Source: Manis javanica (taxonomy: Eukaryota > Chordata > Mammalia > Pholidota > Manidae). From it: a DNA stretch of 64,000 nucleotides. Made by a program: the position numbers and the translations under genes. The first letter of the stretch is position 1. The number at the start of each line of letters is the position of its first letter. The stretch is taken from contig NC_133166.1 of NCBI RefSeq assembly GCF_040802235.1, positions 558,001-622,000 of the forward strand, read 5' to 3'. Below are positions 23,729 through 32,344 of this stretch, one piece after another. The notes below the pieces were generated by a model. The model searched no databases, was not told the DNA's origin, and worked only from the letters and a program-made list of their open reading frames with translations.

Positions 23729-25456
23729 TCAATCCTCCTCACTCAGCATTTCTGCATCCTGCTGATTTATACATACTTCCGTATACCAAGTTCCATAGTT
23801 TTGCTTAATATCAAAGAGGATGGATTCCATAGTGGAACCAAACTCAATGATACTAGAAATCCCGTTTTGGTACAGATAAGGGAAGCCAGCAGTATGCATG
23901 GCCACCAATGAACCTTTTGAATCAAACACCGGGGAGCCAGAAGCCCCAAAGTAAAAAGTGGTGTCATAGGTAATCACATCAGGGTTGTGCATCACTTCTT
24001 GGAAACTTCTTTGAGTGTGCATATGGATATACTGCTGACCAAAATTGCAACCCTCCTCTTCTCTAGCCTGAAGATGTTCCTGAAATTTCTTTTCTCGCTG
24101 ACCCAGAGAGATCACAGCACAAGCGTCAGTAGACTTTGGTTCTCCATATGGGTGGCCAATAATATAAACCAACCCCGTAAGTGGTGTAGGAGCAATCCCA
24201 TTATATAGTCCCAAAGGTACCCGCTGTCCATTTTCCTTCAGTTTCAGAACAGCGTAATCAAGAGTTACACCAGATATCTCAAACCAAGGTTCAAGAAAAA
24301 AACAGTTCTCCTCTTTTTCGGGGAGATCTTCATAACTGAATGTCACCTTTACACATTGACCAATCATGTCTGCCCACCTACTTGTCTCTATCCCTTCTCC
24401 CACAACGTAATTTATTACATGCCGACAAGTGAAAATGAACAACCCTGTAAAAACATAGCAGGTGGCAGAACCCTTATTCCCATTGTTGTCCCATGATATG
24501 CACCCAACTGAGTCACTGAGATGAGAAAGAAATTTGTGGACTTTAACCAGAGTAGAGTTTTTTGTCAGTTTCCCAAAATTTGCTTTCTGCAGTTTAAATA
24601 ACGAAGCTTTGTTCTTTTTTTTCTCCATTTCTTTCTTGAAGTTTTCTCTGATTTTTTCACTTTCTCTTTTCAAACTGGGGTACTGGTCCACAATTTCTTC
24701 TCTCAACACACAGGTGTTCCTTTTCTCTGACAGGGGCTCCCGAGCGGCTCCTGCCCTAGAGCTCATTCTTCTCTCAGCCTCCACCTCAAAGAGCTTGCCC
24801 TCCAAGTCATCGACCGGCTGTGTGTTCTCTAAAATGGAGTCCAGGTTTTTAATGAGTTTCCAGTCATCACGCTCCAGAAAGGAAAGAAGTCTGCCATCCT
24901 TGCACAGAGCGTCCTTGATGGTTTCTCCTTTGAAAGCGTAGATGCACAGTTTGCAGCCTTGCCGGTGAAGCTGCCTGAGCTTCACGATCCTTTTTTTCCT
25001 CTTCTCAATGGCATGAATGTAAAACTTGACACAGTCGGTAGAGGCCAGGTCATGCCGGCCAAACGCCTGGTTCCCTTCTCTCTGCTCACTTTTATTTCGG
25101 GCAAATGTGATTAGCACGTGGCAGCTTTCCGGAAAACATCGGAGGGGCATTCCAAGGTTTATGTAACCTTCAATTCCTTCTGTGCCACGCACGAGCATTT
25201 CTTTGCCCTGCTGAGTCTCCATCTCTTTCTTGATAGCCGTGAGAGTGTTGAGTGCCCCGTATAAACTGCCCCTTCCGCCATGTGTGAGCACGTGCTTCCT
25301 GTGGTTTACATCCAAGGTGATGTAAATGGTCTTATTCAGGGGCACCGTCTGGTCTTTGGGTCCTTGAGCTTGGATGTTAGTTACATCTGTTAGACCTTCT
25401 TTAGAGTCTGTCTTCTTCTGAGAAACACTGGAATCATTCTGTTGCTTTTTAGTGAC
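23729..25456 (-). CDS. FAM111A: FAM111A terminal coding exon (serine protease)
   Basis: Encodes residues 28-602 of FAM111A, a nuclear replication-fork serine protease known to act with PCNA, to help clear DNA-protein crosslinks and to restrict some DNA viruses. The N-terminal half corresponds to the described ubiquitin-like and ssDNA-binding regions. The C-terminal half is a trypsin-like protease with His373 in TCRHV, Asp427 in LDYAV and Ser533 in GASGSPVFD. The known self-cleavage motif is kept at Phe321-Gly322 (ANFGKLTKN). The acceptor TTTTAG precedes 25456 in phase 0. The first residues [10 protein letters not shown] continue the upstream exon, so there is no local ATG start. The stop TGA is at 23731-23729. 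The total of 602 aa compares with about 611 in human, and there are no frameshifts or stops. Confidence 0.96.
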   Translation of the reverse strand, partial: VTKKQQNDSSVSQKKTDSKEGLTDVTNIQAQGPKDQTVPLNKTIYITLDVNHRKHVLTHGGRGSLYGALNTLTAIKKEMETQQGKEMLVRGTEGIEGYINLGMPLRCFPESCHVLITFARNKSEQREGNQAFGRHDLASTDCVKFYIHAIEKRKKRIVKLRQLHRQGCKLCIYAFKGETIKDALCKDGRLLSFLERDDWKLIKNLDSILENTQPVDDLEGKLFEVEAERRMSSRAGAAREPLSEKRNTCVLREEIVDQYPSLKRESEKIRENFKKEMEKKKNKASLFKLQKANFGKLTKNSTLVKVHKFLSHLSDSVGCISWDNNGNKGSATCYVFTGLFIFTCRHVINYVVGEGIETSRWADMIGQCVKVTFSYEDLPEKEENCFFLEPWFEISGVTLDYAVLKLKENGQRVPLGLYNGIAPTPLTGLVYIIGHPYGEPKSTDACAVISLGQREKKFQEHLQAREEEGCNFGQQYIHMHTQRSFQEVMHNPDVITYDTTFYFGASGSPVFDSKGSLVAMHTAGFPYLYQNGISSIIEFGSTMESILFDIKQNYGTWYTEVCINQQDAEMLSEED

Positions 25457-26029
25457 CTAAAAATCATTCAACACTTTAAACTCTGAATGCAACCTTAGTC
25501 TTCTGTTTCTCTTTTTGGGATGCAATTTACAAAATTTCTATAGGAAACTCAGAACCAATCTCCAAAGGCCAATGAATAAAAGGAAATCAGAATTTAGTTG
25601 GGATTCACAATTAAGGTGAGTTTCCTGTCCCATTACTCAGATAAGCTCTTAATACTACGAAACTAGCACTTTTTTTTCCCCTGAGAAATATGAGAAAAGA
25701 AACACAACTTTTTTTTCCAGGTGCCTAAAAAAGTAGAGGTGCCTAAAAGTCTACCAGCTCTCTCATAGTGTTATTTCACATCGTGTCTATTTTCAGCTAT
25801 ATAATTTTTACTTTTTCCAAACACAAGTGATTGCACCAAAAATGTTTTTAAAGCACCAAATAAGTTACCATTCTTCAGCAAGAGTATGTCACCACAGCTT
25901 ATGATCCGACATTAAATGTTAAATGAAACCATCACTAGTTAACTAATCATCTGGCCATGATAGTATAGTTATTTCTAATAATGACAGCCTTGATTCACCC
26001 AGCATCTATCATACAAAGAACTCAAATCT

Positions 26030-26200
26030 ATTCCTCTATTATAGCCATTAATCCCCAAATTCTATGAAATGAAGAGGAACAAATAAGGCCAATCTCTCCT
26101 TTTTGAGGGAGAAACTGAGGTACAGAAAGTTGTCCCTGTAAGTGCTTTTCTTAGGGTCATATAATAACACTGACAGAAGTGACTGTCAGAACTGCAACAT
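26030..26200 (-). repeat. MIR SINE fragment
   Basis: Reverse MIR: 'agggagaaactgaggtacag', then 'cttagggtcatataataaca' blocks. Diverged. Confidence 0.55.
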
Positions 26201-27049
26201 TCAGTCCAAATATTTTTCCCATTTGACTGTGTATTCCTATTTTTTTTTTGTAAAATGTTATATCTGTGATTCCCATTTTTATAGGGCATTATCTTAAAAA
26301 CCAGGGGCCATGGGAGAGGAGAGGAATTATGTATGGAGGACTAATCAAGTAGCAGAAATTCAGTGACAGCTTAAGAGCACCTGATTCCTATGTCCAGGAC
26401 AGTTTCCCCAGGTCATAGTCATCATGGTACAGGTGTCAACAGATAGGGCTTCATTTGCCAGCAATGTCAATTGCAGGTAGTGGGAATAACAATGACAGGA
26501 TGGGTGTAAATTAAGTGTAACTTCATGTGTGACAATGCCTAGCACAGTGACTGGCACATTAATAGGTTAACTTTTATTTTCCTTCTTCATAATGGTACTA
26601 ATATTCTGGATCACAAAAAGGGAACATAAGGTAATATAAATATATTCTGGGCATACATACGAACTGTCAAAGAGCATCCCTTCAGCCTAATGCTGTCAGA
26701 AAAATCTTTGTCACACATCCCACCAGAACTCTGTAACAGGTTTCCCACTTTTCATAGGACTCTTGAGCAGATAGAGACACTTTTAAAAGGGGAATGGGAG
26801 TGATACGTGGTTATTAGTTCACTCTGTCATGGAGTAGGACAGAGAGGGACACAGCTAGGCTTGTCTTGGCTTTCTAGATATTGGGGTATTCTAGTTAGAA
26901 CCAGAAAAAAAGGAAACAAGGTAAAGGTTTGGCTGTTGCATTCTCAAATGCTTGCCATTTCTCAGCCCTCTTGATAAATTCTGGGAGCATTTGAGACTCA
27001 GGAAAGGATACGATGGTTTGAGATGATAACAGCCCAGATAACAGAAAGA

Positions 27050-27260
27050 CCCCTGACTTAATGTTCGTAAACTTAAGTCCAAACCTTCACTCCACTTCTG
27101 CCTTAAGCAACAGCTCACTTCACAAGCAACAGCTCGCTTCTCTCCTCATAAACAAATGGAGGATAATAAAATCCTCCCTGCCTACTTAACAAGACTATGC
27201 TGAGAGCAATTATTTTAAAAGTTGTTTTATAAACTATAAAGCACTGTAAAAATGTAGGTT
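27050..27260 (+). repeat. MIR SINE
   Basis: 'ctccacttctgccttaagca', 'ataaacaaatggaggataat', 'tccctgcctacttaacaaga' and 'taaagcactgtaaaaatg' are in MIR order. A short internal duplication ('caacagctc...cttcacaagcaacagctcgctt') is visible. Confidence 0.65.
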
Positions 27261-27620
27261 CTTACTGCGATCAAATAGATCAGCCATATTTGGGATAGTA
27301 GGTATTTTCATACTAGGAAATAGTTTATTTTTATTCTTCAGTTTGCTGCAATACATTGTATTTGATTTTTGTTGTTCCGGAAGCGTTACAATAGCTTTTA
27401 TTTAAATAAAAGCCTCTTGGATGTGGCCAAGATTTGTATTAAAATGCCCTTTCCCACAGCAACCCCCTGACATAGAAAGAATAAAATGGATGAGAAAGAT
27501 TTAGCTTAATATTTCCAACGTACAATGAGCTAATTGCTGGCAGGAAGAACTATGAAACCCAGTGTCAAGGATAGCTAACACTAATGTTGATATATTTCAT
27601 GAATAGTATTTCCAACATAC

Positions 27621-27701
27621 CTGAGAAAAATAGTGCTCAATTTTCATATTACTTTTTACTTCAAATGAGACCTTCTGTGACCTGCGCTTCTTAGAGCTCA
27701 T
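27621..27701 (-). CDS. FAM111A: FAM111A first coding exon with PIP-like motif
   Basis: The ATG at 27701-27699 lies in an excellent Kozak context (GCCACCATGA). The 27 codons give MSSKKRRSQK at the start and NMKIEHYFSQ at the end. The stretch Asn18-Phe25 matches the PCNA-interacting (PIP) motif known in FAM111A: Ile21 is the hydrophobic residue and Tyr24-Phe25 the aromatic pair, with Asn in place of the usual Gln. The basic KKRRSQK run just before it could help PCNA or DNA binding. The donor CAG|GTATGT is at 27621/27620, phase 0. The whole exon probably runs 27621-27730, since an acceptor GTGTTTCAG sits just above 27730. Confidence 0.95.
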
Positions 27702-27730
27702 GGTGGCTTAAAGATGAATAGACAGTTCAG
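27702..27730 (-). other. FAM111A: FAM111A 5'UTR part of the first coding exon
   Basis: 29 nt between the acceptor TTAGTGTTTCAG (ending at 27731) and the start codon. No upstream ATG is present in it. Confidence 0.7.
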
Positions 27731-27929
27731 CTGAAACACTAATTTCAAAAAGGTTCAAGTTAGAGCAGTTATCTTCATAGCTATGAGTAACTGTACAGAG
27801 GATACGACTAATGGGGACCCCATATCCCACCTTTCCCCTTCGGCCCTTGCCTCAATCCCTCCAGAGATATTAACTTAGCAAGTAGACAGTTTATCCACTA
27901 ACAATCATCACCTCAGCAATAAAAGCTCC

Positions 27930-28110
27930 CTTTTACAGAGCGCTGCATGTCAGATACCATACTAAATAGTTTAACTAAATCATGTCTAATTGCCAATCCC
28001 CAGATACCACGCAAAGTAGGTATACTTGCATTTTGCGGTTGAGGAAAATATCACTCAGAGAAGGAAGGTGACATGCCAGAGGCCTGGGCTATGGGGCAGA
28101 GATGGAATTC
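27930..28110 (-). repeat. MIR SINE
   Basis: Reverse MIR: 'gcgctgcatgtcagatacca', 'gcgttgaggaaaatatcact'-like block and 'gaaggaaggtgacatgccag'. In a FAM111A 5' intron. Confidence 0.65.
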
Positions 28111-28529
28111 ATAGGTAGGTATATAATATCCTCAGAAGGGTTTGCAGCCTGAGAATTTAAGAGTGTTCTAGTTACAGTGATGTTAAAATCTGGCCTCCAT
28201 TTAAGATGGAGATGGCACAGGGGTGTTAAATTACAGAGAGACAGATGGGAAAAGAATCATAAAAGCAAAATAAACTTAGAATGCCTGGGAAGATAGGAAC
28301 TTTAGTTGTGGCTTTGGTTTTTTGCTTAAAGAAGTATTTTCCCCTCTATCTTTCCTCTGAGGTCTCCACAGAAGAGAATGAAATGGAAATAAAATCCTCA
28401 GTAGTGATAAATCCCATTAGGATGAAGGTCATGAAGGACAGCAGCTGCCTTTCAGTATACCAGCATCTCACACAATGCCTGGCACATGGCAGCCCTCAAT
28501 AAAGATACATTTATAAAGATACATCCAAT

Positions 28530-28720
28530 GAATGGAGTATGCATAAGAGGCACTATGCTCTGTCCTAAATACTTTTCGTAAGTTACTTCATATACTTCTA
28601 ACAACTTTGTGAAATAAGTATTATTAGTCCCATGTTACAGATAAAGAATTGGAACATCCTAAGAGATTCAACTATTTACTAAAGGTCACAAAGCCCCAGG
28701 GAGTATAATTGGGATGACTT
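28530..28720 (-). repeat. MIR SINE
   Basis: Reverse MIR: 'cactatgctctgtcctaaat', 'attagtcccatgttacagat', 'aaagaattggaacatcctaa' and 'aaaggtcacaaagcccca'. Confidence 0.75.
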
Positions 28721-29329
28721 AGGAACTTTTTCAAATAGGAAAAAAGAAGAAAAGAGAGAAAAGTATAAATGCACCTCCATATATGTATCACAGAGAGTTA
28801 GTAATTATTCATTTGTTTTGCAAATTTGCATCATCTTTTTTATTTTACTAGATTACAGTTAGAAACATCATGACATTTTACCCCAACTGTCACTTTTCAT
28901 CTCTGAAAATTAAGGACTTTTCCCTAATCACAGTGTGAATTTATTTAAATCAAGATCCAATTGAGGCACACAAGTTGTTCTTAATTATTCTGTGTCTGAA
29001 GGCTCTTTTATTCTAGAAAAAAAACATTGATTTATTGAAGACCACAAAGAAATTCAGAGAATGATTCCCCCCTGGGTTGTCTCTTCATGTTGCTTTTCTT
29101 CTTCATGTTGTTATGCTCGAGCCTCTGTATTTCTTGTCAAGTGTAAGTTACCTAAAGACTATGCCTATTTTCCTAACCATCTGCTATGGAGCAGGAGCCC
29201 TGGCCTCATCCTTCCCGGGACTGAGCTATTTAGGAAACTTACTTCAGCGTTCCTGTTTGTAAAATGACTGCAGTGATTCCAAATGAGGTCATGAATATTT
29301 AAGTATTGTATCAATGCTACTTTTTATAA

Positions 29330-29545
29330 GAACACTTGGGTTCAAATATCAGGTTACCATGGACTAGCTGCACGACCTTGGGCATATTAATTAAGTACTC
29401 TTTGCCTCATTATGCACACTTCTAAGATGGGAGGAGTGATAGAATCAGCCTCCAGTGCTGAGAAGATTAAAAAATACAACGCATGCAAAGCCTTTATAAC
29501 AGTGCCGGGGACCCAGCCAGTTGCCCAGTAAACATTACTGCTATG
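29330..29545 (+). repeat. MIR SINE, nearly full length
   Basis: 'acttgggttcaaatatcagg', 'ctagctgcacgaccttgggc', 'ttgcctcattatgcacactt' and 'cagtgccggggacccagcca' are in MIR order. It ends close to the predicted FAM111A microexon. Confidence 0.75.
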
Positions 29546-29571
29546 ACCGTTTTCAGTGTCTGTATACTTAC

Positions 29572-29601
29572 CGCAGGGATGCGTTTTAAACAGCAGAGAA
29601 C
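29572..29601 (-). other. FAM111A: Predicted FAM111A 5'UTR microexon (30 nt)
   Basis: On the minus strand a pyrimidine-rich acceptor (TCTGTTTTTATTTCCCCAG, ending at 29602) is followed by exactly 30 nt and then a near-ideal donor, GCG|GTAAGTATAC, at 29571. There is no ATG in the exon. Its place between the CpG-island promoter and the coding exon suits a non-coding exon of FAM111A. This is inferred from splice signals only. Confidence 0.5.
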
Positions 29602-29879
29602 CTGGGGAAATAAAAACAGATACATATAACTAGGAGGTGGGCAGGACTTTAAGATCCTTGAAGGTAAGAACTTAATGCCAACAACTAAGGGAATCTGGGG
29701 CCTCAAGTGTGTCTGTGGATGATGATCCATCTTACGGAGAGAGGACCCCAAGCGCTTCAAGGGGTGATTATTACACAGGGAACCAAAAAGGGAACATAAA
29801 AAGGGCAGGGGAAATGGGGATTTTGCACGGTACTGGGATGAACTTGAACAGTCACAGTGGGAAGGGAGAGAGGCTAAGA

Positions 29880-30290
29880 AACCTCGCGGGTATCCTCCCC
29901 CGGCCCTGTCCCCTCCCTCTCCGCCTTCTCGCTCCTCTCTGGGCCTCGCCCGCTGGCCAGGCGCGGGGGAAGGCTGCTGAGCGGCAGCGATCCGCCCTCG
30001 GCGGACCGAGGCCGCGTGCAAGTCGCCTGCGCCACCGCCCGCACACAGCGTGACCAGGGGCAGCCACTGCGGTAAAAGCCAGCCGGCTGCCCGCCCCGCG
30101 GGCCGTCCAGGCGCCGCGCGCGCCGAGGCCGGTCCTCCCCGGGGCAGCGCAGGCCTCGGAGCCCCGCGGAGACCGCGCGAGGACGCGCGCCGCGAGCTCG
30201 GGCGCGCAGGAAGGGCTGCGGCTGCGGCGGCACGGTTTGAAAAGCCCTTCCGCCTTGGACGCATCGCTGCTCAGCCGGCCCAGTAAATGA
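29880..30290. promoter_or_regulatory. FAM111A: Second CpG island inside FAM111A intron 1
   Basis: A compact, extremely CpG-rich block of about 400 bp (for example CGCCGCGCGCGCCGAGGCC near 30112) between predicted exon 1 and the microexon. It is separate from the promoter island at 31390-32030. No good minus-strand donor is evident at its edge. It could be an alternative promoter, an antisense promoter or an orphan island. The long open frames across it in several frames reflect base composition. Confidence 0.55.
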
Positions 30291-30951
30291 GTTACTTTTA
30301 TTTTCACATCCGCCTGGCTTCTTCCAGCCTCGGCCTCCTACCCATTCTCCCAACGCCGTCCCTCTAGGTCCTTCACTTCCTTGGACACCTGGGGAAGCGG
30401 GCCTGCGGCTGGCCCCGTAGTGAATCCTGATGATGTGTTGTTTCAGACAGTCCCTCCGGCCTGAAACGGGACCTTCCGCACTTCCCCGTCGCCGCGGCCT
30501 GCTTTCTGAGAAACAGACAACGGGAGCCTATGCCTCTTCCCTGTGGACTTTTCTTTAACATAAGTACAACAAACAAGGAGAGAGACGCATTGTAATATTG
30601 CAATAAAGCAGATTGTCACCAAGCATGAGGCCTTTTCAAGTTTTGATTAGATAATCAAAAAGATTCCTTAAAAGGCTTCTTCCCTCCCAGCGTAAAATAA
30701 GCTCAGCTCGTAGGGAGCTCAACAAAAGTACCTGGGGTTCAACCAAACGCAAGATCTACTTTCCCCACCTTTGCGTTCCAAGAGCGCCCGATGCAGAGGT
30801 TGAAGGGACTCAGAGGAACACAGTGATTCCCTGATTTAAGGGTGTTGGGTTGCGCGGCAGCAGAAAGTGACCAGGTCTCGAAGAATGTCAAGCGCTGGCT
30901 CCCAGAAAATTCACCATAACAACCCGTCGATAAGACAGAGCTAAGTTACTG

Positions 30952-31209
30952 CTTGCTGAGATTATGGAGGGCAATAACTTGGCAGAATTTTGTTGGTGTG
31001 TCGGGGGTGGGAGGGAAAGGTTGGGCAGTTTAGTGAGATTTTGAGGTCTGGTTTAAGGTCGGTCTTTAAAATAGGGGATTGGTTAGGACAGAGTATAAGC
31101 ATTGGGTAATAGTTTAGGGTTGGTGCACTAAACGGCCCAACCTTTCCCTCCCACCCCCGACACACAACCAAAATTCTGCCAAGTTATTGCCCTCCATAAT
31201 CTCAGCAAG
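30952..31209. repeat. Long inverted repeat: 84-bp arms, 90-bp spacer
   Basis: The left arm 30952-31035 and the right arm 31126-31209 are reverse complements at 81 of 84 positions. The spacer is 31036-31125. The arms contain a GGGGGTGGGAGGGAAAGG run and 'gagggcaataacttggcag'. They do not resemble any transposon end I know. The structure lies in predicted FAM111A intron 1, about 180 bp downstream of the exon 1 donor, so the pre-mRNA could form an 84-bp hairpin. Confidence 0.95.
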
Positions 31210-31388
31210 GAACTTCACGTTTCTTTTTATGTTTCCAGAAACAGACCTAGGGCCCCCTTTCAGAACGACGGCAGGTGTAAGGTCCTCTGTCCCCCTCCCG
31301 GAGTCTGAGGTTTTCCTGAGTCATGCTTCTTCCAGTGAATTTCCCCACAAAACTCCCGATCAGCCCCAGGACCACAGGGGTAACTCAC

Positions 31389-31480
31389 CTAAGAGGAGAG
31401 TCCTTCCCGTACCGAGCTGTCACTCGCCTGCACTTGGCGACTTCTGGGGAAACGTTTTCCTCCAGCGACGGACCCCTCAC
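31389..31480 (-). other. FAM111A: Predicted FAM111A exon 1 (non-coding) and its donor
   Basis: A strong minus-strand donor, CTTAG|GTGAGT, sits at 31390/31389, just downstream of a CCAAT-bearing CpG-rich segment. The transcription start is inferred to lie near 31450-31480 from the position of the CCAAT boxes; it is not visible directly. The 5' edge given is approximate. Confidence 0.45.
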
Positions 31481-32030
31481 TCGGAGGAAACCGCGGCCAA
31501 TGGGCGCAAAGATCCTGCACTCTGAGTGTTCTCATTGGATAGTAAACTCCTAGCGAGGAAGCTGATTGGCTTCTAGCCAACGCCGGGAAGGGCCAGTGTG
31601 GACCCATTCGGCAGCAGGGCAGCTAGGCTCGGGCGGGAATGGGGAGCTCGTGCCCTTTCCTCCAAAAGCGTTCATCGTCGCGGCGGCAGGACCCTGCCCC
31701 ACTGCTCCGCGGCTTGCTGCCATCAAAGCCTGCTTGCTTCATCTCTCCTCCCTCCCGAGTCCTACCTGGGGGATGGGGTGGGCTGGGCTGGGCTTGAGAG
31801 CGCCCCGGCGCAGGTGGCGCAGGAACGCTGACGGCCAGGCCACTGCGGCGGCTCAGCCCTGAGCGCGGGAACCCGCTGTGGCAGGCCGGGGGGATGAGGG
31901 GGGAGCGGAAACGTGGCTGCCGGGTGCTCTGCGTCCCCGCTTGGAGAGGCGGGGAGGAGACGCGGAGGCACTAGCCCAGCGTCTGCAGGTTGTCACCTAT
32001 GCGGCGCCCAGGAGGCACTGCAGGTATGTG
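31390..32030. promoter_or_regulatory. FAM111A: CpG-island promoter of FAM111A, probably bidirectional
   Basis: CpG-rich block with CCAAT boxes at 31497-31501 (plus strand), 31534-31538 and 31565-31569 (both CCAAT on the gene strand, 31 bp apart). Closely spaced CCAAT pairs of this kind are typical of NF-Y-bound, cell-cycle genes, which fits the known S-phase expression of FAM111A. On the plus strand a good donor, CTGCAG|GTATGT, at 32023/32024 suggests a divergent non-coding transcript. Confidence 0.65.
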
Positions 32031-32129
32031 GGAGGAGGGACATTGGGCGACTCAGGCTTTTCCCGGGGTGGCATTCCCAGCAGAAAGGACAGGCCCTACA
32101 ACTATGGTAATCAGGAAGAAGCCGCGAAT

Positions 32130-32340
32130 GCAGGCAGGTGAACGGCCGTGTCACAACTCCATTCCCCAAAACGTCCATCCAATTGTGCAGAAGTTTACAG
32201 TCCGGATGAAGATGATGATATGGACTCCAGGAATATACGTTTCACAGTTGAGCAAGAACGGAAAGGGCTTGCTTGCAAAGGCAGTTTTCTATAAGGATCT
32301 ATATCAAGCCCTAATGTTCATACAGTACACCCAAAGTAGC
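32130..32340 (+). pseudogene. Possible remnant of a PKA regulatory subunit type II (PRKAR2-like) retrocopy
   Basis: One plus frame reads CAEVYSPDEDDDMDSRNI, close to the autophosphorylation/linker segment of type II PKA regulatory subunits (which begins CAE-Y-PDE, then acidic residues and SR). It goes on with a weak match around ERKGLACK. After a one-base shift, FYKDLYQALMF resembles the following LLFKNLDPEQM segment. The reading is broken by stops and a frameshift, and no cyclic-nucleotide-binding domain follows. The match is short, so the assignment is tentative; chance similarity within an acidic stretch is possible. Confidence 0.35.
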
Positions 32341-32344
32341 TAAA

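Larger units (their letters stand above)
25457..27620 (-). other. FAM111A: FAM111A intron between coding exons
   Basis: A 2164-bp intron with donor GTATGT at 27620 and acceptor TTTTAG just above 25456. It holds MIR pieces (26030-26200 and 27050-27260) and no other recognisable feature. Confidence 0.9.

Noticed and set aside
23729-25345. Starting FAM111A at the GTG near 25345
   Set aside because: The residue is an internal Val. The frame is open to a proper acceptor at 25457, and the true ATG is in the exon at 27701.
29494-30353. Several Arg/Ala/Pro/Gly-rich frames of 114-256 codons on both strands
   Set aside because: They follow the CpG island exactly, overlap in all frames and show no family motif.
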